This document shows positions 14,704 to 22,730 of a stretch of DNA of 35,377 bases, one piece after another. Each line of letters starts with the position of its first letter. The first letter of the stretch is position 1. Made by a program: the position numbers and the translations under genes. The stretch spans positions 1-35,377 of the forward strand of contig CACYQI010000045.1 of NCBI GenBank assembly GCA_902776455.1. Direction: 5' to 3'. This DNA comes from an uncultured Bacteroidales bacterium (lineage in GTDB: Bacteria > Bacteroidota > Bacteroidia > Bacteroidales > Bacteroidaceae). A model generated the notes under the pieces. That model ran no database searches. It worked only from the letters and a program-made list of their open reading frames with translations, and had not been told where the DNA came from.

Positions 14704-14725
14704 CAGCCCGAATGATACAAAAGCG

Positions 14726-16246
14726 ATGACAGAACTCAAGAATCTACATAACCCCGAGACGAACGACACCTCCTACGACCATGTGCTGAAATACACCGGC
14801 ATCTTCGGAGGCGTACAGGGTTTGAAGATGCTTGTCAGCGTGGCTCGTGTGAAGCTTACCGCCAAGATTCTCGGCGGCACAGGCATGGGGCTTATCTCGG
14901 CCTACAACGCAGTTTCCGAGTTTCTCATCAGCGCGAGCAACATGGGCATCCCCTTGAATGCTACGCGCAAGACCAGCGAACTGTTCGAGGAAGGCACAGA
15001 GGCCCAGATAACCCATCAAGTGATGGTCATTCGCACTTGGGTGCTTTGGGCAGCGCTTCTCTCGGTGTTCATCTGCCTGTTCTTCTCGCCTGTCATCAGT
15101 TATTACTTCTTCAAGCACGACTGGCATCGCTGGCCTGCCGTGATGCTCACCTCGATTGTGGCGGCAACAAACATCATAGCCGAGGGCGAATGTGCCATTC
15201 TGAAAGGACTGCGACAAGTGCGGAAAGTGGCTATCCTCGAGACCATTCTTGCCGTCGGCACCTTGCTTTGCACCATCCCCATGTACCTTCTCCTGGGCGT
15301 TCATGGCGTCATCCTCGGACTCATCGCCTGCGGAGTCCTTTCGGCCGTGCTGCACTTCTACTTCTCGCTCCCATTGGTGTCGTACAAAGTCCGACCCTTT
15401 TCCCAGAAAACCTTCTGCGAAGGTCTGCCCCTCATCAAGGTAGGCATCCCCTACGTGCTAGCCGGAGTCTCCAACTCTTGTCTTCGCATGGTCATTCCGG
15501 CCATCATACTTGCCCATCACACCATGTCCGAGCTGGGGCACTTCAATGCCGGATGGCTGCTCATGGTCAGCTATTCGGGACTCCTGTTCATGGCCTTGGA
15601 GTCCGACTACTTCCCGCGGCTCTCCTCCGTCAACAACGATAGGGTGCGCATGAACCACACCATCAACCAGCAGATAGACATTTGTACGCTCATCCTCAGC
15701 CCCTTTCTTATCCTGCTTGTCGTGCTCATGCCTCTCGTGCTCCAACTGCTCTACGAAGACGAGTTTCTCGCAGTCACGGGGATGGCAACCCTTTCGGCCT
15801 TCTATCCTTTCCTGCGTTGCATGTCGTTGCCGATGGCCTATAGCATCCTTGCCAAAGGGCACAGCATATCCTTCATGGTGCTGGAGATTGTTTACGACGT
15901 CTTTTTCGGAGTGCTCATCTGGTGGCTCTACAACTCCTTTGGCCTCATCGGAGCGGGCATAGCGCTGTCCGCCGGAGCCATATACGACGTGGTGGTCTAT
16001 TTCATTTACTGCCATGTCCGCTACGGTTTCGTGTTCCGTCGCAGCACGTTGCTCTTCTTCTTCGGGCAGTTTGTCTGCCTGGTTGTAGCCGTAGAGTACT
16101 GCTACCTCGTCTCTCCCTCCCCGGAGCAGAAGTACATCATCGGCGGCCTTGCCTTCCTCGTCGCCTTGGCCCTGAGCCTCTACCAGCTTCTGAACCATTC
16201 GAGCCTCGCCAAGCGGCTGGCCGGCAAGTTCCGCTTCCATCGGTAA
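14726..16246 (+). CDS. Polysaccharide flippase (Wzx-like, MOP superfamily)
   Basis: 506 residues from the ATG at 14726; a longer frame starts at 14681 but the promoter -7 box lies inside it. The protein is an integral membrane protein with about 12 predicted helices (for example LLSVFICLFFSPVISYYFF and LILLVVLMPLVLQLLY). The early segment ARVKLTAKILGGTGMGLISAYNAV is typical of O-antigen translocases, which flip lipid-linked oligosaccharides across the inner membrane. The exact substrate is unknown. The gene is divergent from the glycosyltransferase, and the transcript has a leader of only about 15 nt. Confidence 0.88.
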   Translation: MTELKNLHNPETNDTSYDHVLKYTGIFGGVQGLKMLVSVARVKLTAKILGGTGMGLISAYNAVSEFLISASNMGIPLNATRKTSELFEEGTEAQITHQVMVIRTWVLWAALLSVFICLFFSPVISYYFFKHDWHRWPAVMLTSIVAATNIIAEGECAILKGLRQVRKVAILETILAVGTLLCTIPMYLLLGVHGVILGLIACGVLSAVLHFYFSLPLVSYKVRPFSQKTFCEGLPLIKVGIPYVLAGVSNSCLRMVIPAIILAHHTMSELGHFNAGWLLMVSYSGLLFMALESDYFPRLSSVNNDRVRMNHTINQQIDICTLILSPFLILLVVLMPLVLQLLYEDEFLAVTGMATLSAFYPFLRCMSLPMAYSILAKGHSISFMVLEIVYDVFFGVLIWWLYNSFGLIGAGIALSAGAIYDVVVYFIYCHVRYGFVFRRSTLLFFFGQFVCLVVAVEYCYLVSPSPEQKYIIGGLAFLVALALSLYQLLNHSSLAKRLAGKFRFHR

Positions 16247-16251
16247 GATTC

Positions 16252-16324
16252 CACATCTAAATAAATGAAAAGCACGGAGGGGTGGGGTGTATCACACAGA
16301 AAGCACGGAAATCACGGAAAGGCT
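16252..16324. repeat. 73-bp direct repeat, left copy
   Basis: Matches 16672-16744 with one mismatch by eye. It contains short inner repeats (CACAGAAAG, CACGGAAAT, CACGGAAAG). It starts 6 bp after the flippase stop. Confidence 0.9.
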
Positions 16325-16444
16325 GGCGCGGAGATTTTCTCACATCTAAATTGTTGATGTCCTGATTGAAATCATGAGCACCTCTCTATATATGCCGATC
16401 TATCGGCTTTTTTAATGAAAAGCAGCTTATGGGGTCTTACTCTA

Positions 16445-16655
16445 AAGTCCCAAAGGGACGAAAGACCACAGACGGGGGCGTAGCCCCCGGTAATACTGCA
16501 ACGGCAGATAAAGCCCCGAAGGGGCGACAGAGACTAAGCATGTTGTTATTAAACACGTTACATATTCTGTCGCCCTTTCGGGGCTTTTGTTTTGTTGATA
16601 CTCCTGTACCGGGGGTTCACACCCCCGTCTGTGGTCTTTCGCACCTTCGGTGCTT
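16445..16655. repeat. Large palindromic element made of small hairpins (copy 1)
   Basis: An imperfect inverted repeat of about 210 bp centred near 16548. From the outside in, the left half has hairpins GTCCC-AAA-GGGAC (16447-16459), GGGGGC-GTA-GCCCCC (16474-16488) and GCCCC-GAA-GGGGC, and the right half mirrors them (GCCCTTTCGGGGC, CGGGGGTTCACACCCCCG, GCACCTTCGGTGC). The word ACAGACGGGGG and its complement flank the second hairpins. The open frames inside are by-products. A relative lies at 29331-29632. Confidence 0.85.
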
Positions 16656-16671
16656 ATTTGCCGGACAGCAA

Positions 16672-16744
16672 CACATCTAAATAAACGAAAAGCACGGAGG
16701 GGTGGGGTGTATCACACAGAAAGCACGGAAATCACGGAAAGGCT
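16672..16744. repeat. 73-bp direct repeat, right copy
   Basis: The partner of 16252-16324, 420 bp downstream. The two copies bracket the palindromic element. The remaining DNA to 16822 shows no gene. Confidence 0.9.
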
Positions 16745-16822
16745 CCTTCGGTAAGTTTGTGTATTGCATGCCCGAAAACTCTTGACATGATTTTCTTCCT
16801 CTCTGTAGGGAAATCGCCGCTG

Positions 16823-16910
16823 CTCCACGGCATGTTTTCCAACACTCCACGTTGAATTGGCTTACACTACGTGGAGTGTTGCCAAATCCTCCATGTAGTT
16901 TCCACCGACT
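16823..16910. repeat. 22-bp tandem repeat (locus 5)
   Basis: Units begin at 16823, 16845, 16867 and 16889, exactly 22 bp apart, with CTCCAC or its complement GTGGAG in each. The stretch GGCTTACACTACGTGGAG is nearly the same as the one at 33822-33840. Confidence 0.85.
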
Positions 16911-17033
16911 AAACGTGCCGTTTTTGACGCAATTCTTTGTTCTGTTTGATTGCATGCCATGCAATCCACATACTTTCTTAACCCTTCTTTGCAAATTGCT
17001 CCTTTGTAACTCATTGACTATCAGCAGCCATTA

Positions 17034-17126
17034 AAAATAAGCCCATTTCCTGCATTCGGTGGACCAAAGTGCCGCAGAAGCAAAAAAAGGCCGTCAGAAC
17101 GAGTCGAAATGCGAAAAAACCTGACA
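17034..17126. repeat. 93-bp dispersed repeat, copy B
   Basis: Gapless partner of 10177-10269. A minus-strand open frame runs through both copies, but the two proteins differ about as much as the DNA does, so coding is not supported. No gene is seen from 17127 to the GH92 promoter. Confidence 0.8.
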
Positions 17127-17327
17127 AATCCTCTTCACGTGTTGGCACTTTTACACACATTCGGGCGCTCTTTCGACCCTTCGAGACGCCGACACGCCCC
17201 TGCAAGAACCGGCTTTGCAGGCGGCATCTTCGACATCTCGGCAAGCATTTCGGGCACCAAAGAAGGCAAATCCTGTATCTTTCACTATTTTCTTTGCCTG
17301 TTCGGCTCGTATTTCAGTATTTTTGTG

Positions 17328-17335
17328 TACCTTTG
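17328..17335 (+). promoter_or_regulatory. -7 box upstream of the GH92 gene
   Basis: TACCTTTG, without a TTTG at the usual distance. It implies a leader of about 115 nt before the ATG at 17456. Confidence 0.5.
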
Positions 17336-17455
17336 CGGCGCAACTGAACATTATATTATAATGTAGTCAACTTTCAGAAGTGAAAAGGGAAGTGAATAAG
17401 GCTCCGACCGAACCTGCTTAACCTCATCCGATGACTCTTGAAACACAAAAAAGAT

Positions 17456-19885
17456 ATGAAAAGAAAACAGCTTCTGGCATTGCTTCTTGCATGCATGGCC
17501 TTTGAGGGCGCACCTCTGTTGGCAGAGAACACAAATTCCCTCTCGGAGGGACAGTCCCTGACCCGCTATGTGGAACCGCGAATCGGCACGGCTCATTGCC
17601 GCTCGTTCCACTTCGCCCCCGGCTCCATGCCCTTCGGCATGGCTAAGCCCGGCCCTTCCACCAACGGCTCGCTGGGCAATGCCGACGGCTGGCAGGCCAC
17701 AGGCTACGACTATCGCGACACGTCCATCGAGGGCTTCGTCTGCACCCACGAGTTCCAAGTGGGCGGCATCACCGTGGCTCCCTCCACAGGCCTCCTGCTC
17801 ACCACACCCGGCAACCCCGACGGAACAGGGCCGCGCGGCTATCGTTCCAGCTTTACCCACGACGATGAGGAAGCCACAGCCGGCTACTATCGGGTCATGC
17901 TCAACGACTACGACATCAACGCCGAGGTGACGGCCACACAGCGCGTCGCCTTCATGCGCTTCACCTATCCCGAGACGCAAATGGCGCACCTCATCTTCGA
18001 CATCGGTCATCAGCAGGGAGAAAGCGGCAAAGTGAAAGACGCCGAAGTCTGGGTCAGCGAGGATGGAACCGTCGAGGGATGGGTCGTAACGCTCCCCGAA
18101 TACATCAAGAAGTACCAGCGCGGCGCAGACCAGCGCATCTACTTCTCGGCCGTGGTGGATAAGAAGCCCGTCTTCGTCGGCACGTTCAACGGCGACGAAG
18201 CCTACGAAGACCGCACCTACGCCCACGGCAAGGGAGCAGGCGCCTACCTGAACTTCCATACGAAAGACGGCGATCAGATAACCGTCAAGGTGGGCATCTC
18301 CTATACTTCCGTCCAGAATGCCCGCATCAACCTCAAGGCAGAGGCAACAGGTGTGAGCTTCGACCAAGCACGTGCCGCCTCGCAAATGGCTTGGGAAGAG
18401 GCACTCAGCCGAATTAAAGTGGAGCAAGGAGCATGGGGCAAGGTGCAAGAGAAAACCAAAGGCACCAAGAATTCTCCTGCCTCCAGCCCCTCGTCCCTCG
18501 CCCCTGATATAGTGAAGTTCTACACGGGTCTCTATCATGCTCTGCTCGGCCGTGGCGTGATGAGCGACGTGAACGGCGCTTATCCCAAGCACGACGGCAC
18601 CATCGGACAAGTGCCTATGAAGGACGGCAAGCCGCTCTATCGCATGTTCAACACCGACGCGATGTGGGGCGGCCAATGGAATCTGACGCAACTCTGGGCG
18701 TTGGCTTATCCCGACCACCTCTCCGAATTTGTCTCTTCCACGCTTCAGGAGTACAAGGATTGCGGTTGGCTGGCCGACGGACTGGCTAACTCGAAGTACG
18801 TCTCAGGCGTCGGCACGAACCAGTTGCCCCTGATGATTGACGCCGCCTACCAGTGTGGCATCCGCGACTTCGACCTCGACCTTGCCTACGAAGCTTGCCT
18901 GAAGAACGAGATGGACGGCGAGAACCGTCCCGAAGGAGCAGGTAAGGACGACACAGCCGACTTTGTGGAGCTGGGCTATGCGCCGCATAAGAATCCCGGC
19001 GAACGCGGCGAGGACTTCTACTTCTCCGGCTCGCACACCCTCGAATACTCCTTCTCGGCCTACGCTACAGCCATGCTTGCCAAGAGCCTCGGCGAGACGG
19101 AGTACTACGACAAGCTGATGTGGATGGCTCGCGGTTGGGAGCGCATCTTCGACGAGAAGACGGGCTACATGCATCCGCGCCTCAAGAACGGCGAGTTCAT
19201 CGCTAACTTCGACCCCATGCAAGTCTGGCGTGGCTTCCAGGAAGGCAATGCCGTGCAATACACCTTCTACGTGCCCCACATGCCCGAAGAGCTTATCAAG
19301 AAAGTCGGCGCCGACGAGTTCAACAAGCGTCTCAACGACATCTTCACGGCCTCGCAGCCGCAAATCTTCTCCGGCGGCAAGGAGATAGACGCCTTCGCCG
19401 GCCTGCGCACCTACTACAATCAGGGCAATCAGCCTTGCCTCCACATCTCGTGGCTCTTCAACCACAGCGGGCGTCCCGACCTCTCGCAGAAGTGGGTGCG
19501 TGCCATCTGCGACGAGTTCTACGGCACCGACGGCATTCATGGCTACGGCTACGGACAGGACGAGGACCAGGGACAACTGGGCGCTTGGTACGTGATGTCC
19601 GCGCTCGGACTCTTTGCAGTCGATGGTCTGACCTCGCCCGAACCTGCCTTCAGCATCGGCAGCCCCGTCTTCGACAAAGCTACCATCAAGCTCAACAAGG
19701 ACTACTACAAGGGCAGCGAGTTCGTCATCACCACGAAGAACAACTCGAAGAAGAACGTCTATGTGCAACCCGCCAAAGTCATCAATGGTCAGGAGAGCAC
19801 GGCAGGCAGCATCAAGTTTGCCGATGTCGTGGCCGGCGGTTCACTCGAAATGACGATGAACAAGAAACCTCAATTATCCAAATAG
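17456..19885 (+). CDS. GH92 family alpha-mannosidase
   Basis: 809 residues starting at 17456, where a signal peptide begins (MKRKQLLALLLACMAFEGAP). GH92 enzymes are calcium-dependent exo-alpha-mannosidases that trim host and yeast mannans and N-glycans. The N-terminal beta-sandwich covers about 35-300 (NADGWQATGYDYRDTSIEGF) and the alpha/alpha barrel about 355-790. The conserved TLEY holds Glu530, the probable general acid, and GQDEDQGQLGAWYVMSALGL holds Asp702 and Asp704, matching the paired catalytic Asp of characterised family members. Residues about 322-351, between the two domains, are a Ser/Pro/Lys-rich insert encoded by a repeat-like DNA element. It lacks a lipobox, so it is probably periplasmic. 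The BspA-like gene follows after 33 bp. Confidence 0.93.
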   Translation: MKRKQLLALLLACMAFEGAPLLAENTNSLSEGQSLTRYVEPRIGTAHCRSFHFAPGSMPFGMAKPGPSTNGSLGNADGWQATGYDYRDTSIEGFVCTHEFQVGGITVAPSTGLLLTTPGNPDGTGPRGYRSSFTHDDEEATAGYYRVMLNDYDINAEVTATQRVAFMRFTYPETQMAHLIFDIGHQQGESGKVKDAEVWVSEDGTVEGWVVTLPEYIKKYQRGADQRIYFSAVVDKKPVFVGTFNGDEAYEDRTYAHGKGAGAYLNFHTKDGDQITVKVGISYTSVQNARINLKAEATGVSFDQARAASQMAWEEALSRIKVEQGAWGKVQEKTKGTKNSPASSPSSLAPDIVKFYTGLYHALLGRGVMSDVNGAYPKHDGTIGQVPMKDGKPLYRMFNTDAMWGGQWNLTQLWALAYPDHLSEFVSSTLQEYKDCGWLADGLANSKYVSGVGTNQLPLMIDAAYQCGIRDFDLDLAYEACLKNEMDGENRPEGAGKDDTADFVELGYAPHKNPGERGEDFYFSGSHTLEYSFSAYATAMLAKSLGETEYYDKLMWMARGWERIFDEKTGYMHPRLKNGEFIANFDPMQVWRGFQEGNAVQYTFYVPHMPEELIKKVGADEFNKRLNDIFTASQPQIFSGGKEIDAFAGLRTYYNQGNQPCLHISWLFNHSGRPDLSQKWVRAICDEFYGTDGIHGYGYGQDEDQGQLGAWYVMSALGLFAVDGLTSPEPAFSIGSPVFDKATIKLNKDYYKGSEFVITTKNNSKKNVYVQPAKVINGQESTAGSIKFADVVAGGSLEMTMNKKPQLSK

Positions 19886-19918
19886 AACGTTGAAAATAGG
19901 CTAAAAATAAACAATAAT

Positions 19919-21718
19919 ATGAAACACAAGATTTTAACAGTTCTCTTCCTTGCCCTTATGGGCGGAACAACTACTTTGCGTGCCTCCTTCGACTTCGAGG
20001 CAGATGGTCTTTACTACAGCATCGCAGACCAGAATGCTGGAACCGTTGTCGTCACAAGCGGCGAAAACAAGTATGAAGGCGACATCACCATTCCGGAAAG
20101 CGTCTCCAACGGGGACAAGACGTATGCCGTGACGGGCATCGGCGACAATGCCTTCAGGATGTGCGCCGACCTGACTTCCGTCACCTTTCCCAGCAGCTTG
20201 AAGACTATCGGCAGTAATGCCTTTTCTCTTTGCTCCAAGCTGACCACCGTTGCCATCCCCGAAGGCGTGACCAGCATCTCAGACTATTCCTTCTCTGCTT
20301 GCTCAGGGCTGATTTCCGTCACCATCCCAAGTAGCGTGACATCATTCGGCAGGGAAGCTTTCAGCCATTGCAGCTTTCTGACTTCTATTGCCATCCCCGA
20401 AGGCGTGAAGAGCCTCGGCGCGGCGGCTTTCTCCGGCTGCAGCAGCTTGGAGTCCATCACCATTCCTGCCAGCGTGACAAGCATCGGCGAGCGTGCCTTC
20501 GCCAGCTGCAACGCCTTGACCTCCATCGTGGTAAAGAGCGGCAACAAGACCTACGATTCGCGCAACAACTGCAACGCTATCATCGAAAAGGCATCGAACA
20601 CACTCCTCTTCGGCTGCCAGAATACGGTCATTCCCGATAACGTCAAAGCCATCGGCGACGAAGCCTTCTACTCCTGCAGCAGCTTGGAGTCCATCACGAT
20701 TCCTGCCAGCGTGACCAGCATCGGCGAACAGGCCTTCATGGGCTGCATGGGCTTGAACACGATAAAGGTGAACGAAGGGAACAAGACCTTCGACTCTCGC
20801 AACGACTGCAACGCAATCATCGAAACGGCAACCAACACCTTGATCGTCGGCTGTCATGCCACGGTCATTCCCGAAAGCGTGACGCATATCGGCGACAATG
20901 CTTTCCTCGGTTGCGGCAGCATGACCTCTTTCACCATCCCCGAAGGCGTGAAGAGCATCGGCGACAATGCCTTCATGAACTGCGGCCTCTTGGCAACACT
21001 TTATCTTCCCAAAAGCCTGACCACAATCGGCTCTCATGCTTTCTTCTTTTGCTACGGCCTTGCCGAAGTCTATTGCTATGCCGCGAATGTGCCTGCCACG
21101 AGTGCCGATGCCTTCGAATACTCGAACATCGATAAGGCTACGCTCCACGTCTATGACTACACCTACGATGCCTACAGCACGACAGAGCCGTGGAGCACCT
21201 TCGGCGAAATCGTCAAGGAAAGGGAAATACTGCCCTGCGCTACGCCCACCATCAGCTTCGTCGATGGAAAACTCGTCTTCAAGAGCGAGACAGAAGGCGC
21301 AACCTTCACCTACGACATCAAGGACGACGATATCAAGAGCGGCACAGGCAGCGAGGTAGCTCTCACCGCTACCTACCAAATCAGCGTCTATGCCTCGGCC
21401 GAATTCTGCTACGACAGCAAGGTGGCAACGGCTACGCTCTGCTGGATTGCCGTAGCGCCTCAGACGGAAGGCCTGACCGACGAAGATGCCGTGACAGAAG
21501 TGAAGGCTCTGCCCGTGCTGATACAGAACGACGGGAATGCCATCAGCGTACAGGGAGTAGCCAATGGCACCGAAGTCTCAGTCTTCAGTTCCGACGGCCG
21601 TAAGCACGACGCTATGGTGTCGGTGGGCGGCAGCGTCACCCTTCACACCTCCCTTCAGCCCGGTTCAATCGCTATCGTCAAGATTGGCGAAAGAGCCGTC
21701 AAGGTGATGATGAAATAA
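19919..21718 (+). CDS. BspA-like leucine-rich repeat surface protein
   Basis: 599 residues with a signal peptide (MKHKILTVLFLALMGGTTTL). About ten to eleven LRR_5/BspA-type repeats of 23 residues lie between residues 60 and 390, built on IPxxVTSIGxxAFxxCxxL. Two of them are followed by near-identical longer insertions (GNKTYDSRNNCNAIIE and GNKTFDSRNDCNAIIE), a sign of internal duplication; the DNA around 20441 and 20679 is almost identical over about 60 bp. The C-terminal 70 residues (NGTEVSVFSSDGRKHDA to ERAVKVMMK) resemble the sorting tail of type IX-secreted Prevotella proteins. Likely a surface adhesin or binding protein; no partner is known. It follows the GH92 gene by 33 bp with no terminator. 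Confidence 0.88.
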   Translation: MKHKILTVLFLALMGGTTTLRASFDFEADGLYYSIADQNAGTVVVTSGENKYEGDITIPESVSNGDKTYAVTGIGDNAFRMCADLTSVTFPSSLKTIGSNAFSLCSKLTTVAIPEGVTSISDYSFSACSGLISVTIPSSVTSFGREAFSHCSFLTSIAIPEGVKSLGAAAFSGCSSLESITIPASVTSIGERAFASCNALTSIVVKSGNKTYDSRNNCNAIIEKASNTLLFGCQNTVIPDNVKAIGDEAFYSCSSLESITIPASVTSIGEQAFMGCMGLNTIKVNEGNKTFDSRNDCNAIIETATNTLIVGCHATVIPESVTHIGDNAFLGCGSMTSFTIPEGVKSIGDNAFMNCGLLATLYLPKSLTTIGSHAFFFCYGLAEVYCYAANVPATSADAFEYSNIDKATLHVYDYTYDAYSTTEPWSTFGEIVKEREILPCATPTISFVDGKLVFKSETEGATFTYDIKDDDIKSGTGSEVALTATYQISVYASAEFCYDSKVATATLCWIAVAPQTEGLTDEDAVTEVKALPVLIQNDGNAISVQGVANGTEVSVFSSDGRKHDAMVSVGGSVTLHTSLQPGSIAIVKIGERAVKVMMK

Positions 21719-21750
21719 GGAATGTATAGCAATCAGTAAACAAACAAGAC

Positions 21751-22704
21751 ATGGGACTCTTTAGCTTCTTTACCAAAGAGAAGAAGGAAACTTTGGATCA
21801 GGGTCTCGAGAAGACCAAAGAAAGTTTCCTCGGCAAACTGACGAGAGCTGTTGCCGGAAAGTCGAAGGTTGACGACGAGGTGCTCGACAACCTGGAGGAA
21901 GTGCTCGTGACGAGCGATGTGGGCGTCGATACCACGCTCAACATCATCAAGCGCATCGAGGAGCGTGTGGCCCGCGACAAGTATGTGACCACCGGCGAAC
22001 TCAACAACATCCTTCGCGACGAGATAGCACAGCTGCTCACCGAAAACAATACCGACGACACCGAAGGCTTCCAGATTCCGACCGACAAGCGGCCGTACGT
22101 CATCCTCGTGGTCGGCGTGAACGGCGTTGGCAAAACCACTACTATCGGCAAACTCGCCTACCAGTTCAAGGAGGCGGGGCTGAAGGTGTGCCTCGGAGCT
22201 GCCGACACCTTCCGTGCCGCTGCTGTGGAGCAAATCTGCATCTGGGGCGAAAGGGTAGGAGTGCCTGTCGTCAAGCAGAAGATGGGCAGCGACCCTGCCA
22301 GCGTGGCCTACGACACGTTGAACAGCGCTATGGCCAACGGCATGGACGTCGTACTCATCGATACGGCTGGACGACTGCACAACAAGAAGGGACTGATGGA
22401 CGAGCTTTCCAAAATCAAGCGCGTCATGCAGAAACTCATGCCCGATGCTCCGCACGACGTGATGCTCGTGCTCGACGGCAGCACCGGCCAGAATGCCTTC
22501 GAGCAGGCCAAGCAGTTCACCTCAGCCACGGAAGTCACCAGCATGGCGATTACGAAGCTCGACGGCAGCGCCAAGGGTGGCGTGGTCATCGGCATCAGCG
22601 ACCAGTTCAAGATACCCGTCCGCTACATCGGACTGGGAGAACGGGCTGAAGACCTCCAACCATTCAATCGCAGAGAGTTCGTCGACTCCTTATTCAAGAA
22701 TTAA
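21751..22704 (+). CDS. ftsY: Signal recognition particle receptor FtsY
   Basis: 317 residues, with a short acidic/basic A region (about 1-25), the helical N domain (about 25-110) and the SRP GTPase G domain. G1 is GVNGVGKTT at 122-130, the closing-loop motif is DTFRAAA, G3 is DTAGR at 204-208, G4 is TKLD at 268-271 and the C-terminal GLGERAEDLQPF is typical of FtsY. It docks SRP-bound ribosomes at the membrane. The stop codon lies in a heptamer array that runs into rimO 16 bp later, so the two are surely co-transcribed. Confidence 0.97.
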   Translation: MGLFSFFTKEKKETLDQGLEKTKESFLGKLTRAVAGKSKVDDEVLDNLEEVLVTSDVGVDTTLNIIKRIEERVARDKYVTTGELNNILRDEIAQLLTENNTDDTEGFQIPTDKRPYVILVVGVNGVGKTTTIGKLAYQFKEAGLKVCLGAADTFRAAAVEQICIWGERVGVPVVKQKMGSDPASVAYDTLNSAMANGMDVVLIDTAGRLHNKKGLMDELSKIKRVMQKLMPDAPHDVMLVLDGSTGQNAFEQAKQFTSATEVTSMAITKLDGSAKGGVVIGISDQFKIPVRYIGLGERAEDLQPFNRREFVDSLFKN

Positions 22705-22730
22705 GAATTAAGAGTGAAGAATGAAGAATC
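22697..22730 (+). repeat. Heptamer array joining ftsY and rimO
   Basis: Repeats of AAGAATT/AAGAGTG/AAGAATG/AAGAATC every 7 bp. The array contains both the stop codon of ftsY and the start codon of rimO. Confidence 0.8.

Noticed and set aside
14681-14725. Longer N-terminus of the flippase
   Set aside because: The promoter -7 box at 14696-14703 lies inside this stretch, so it cannot be translated from that transcript.
16429-16680. An 83-residue open frame, and similar ones at 29234-29669
   Set aside because: They translate the palindromic elements and give the repeated phrase pattern expected from a folded repeat, not a protein.
17011-17244. A small protein gene across the 93-bp repeat
   Set aside because: The frame is open in both copies, but differences are not biased to third codon positions and no start or promoter fits.
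17351-18718. A 455-residue minus-strand open frame
   Set aside because: It is antisense to the GH92 gene, which has full family motifs; the frame is a by-product of GC-rich codon use, and its product is low in complexity.
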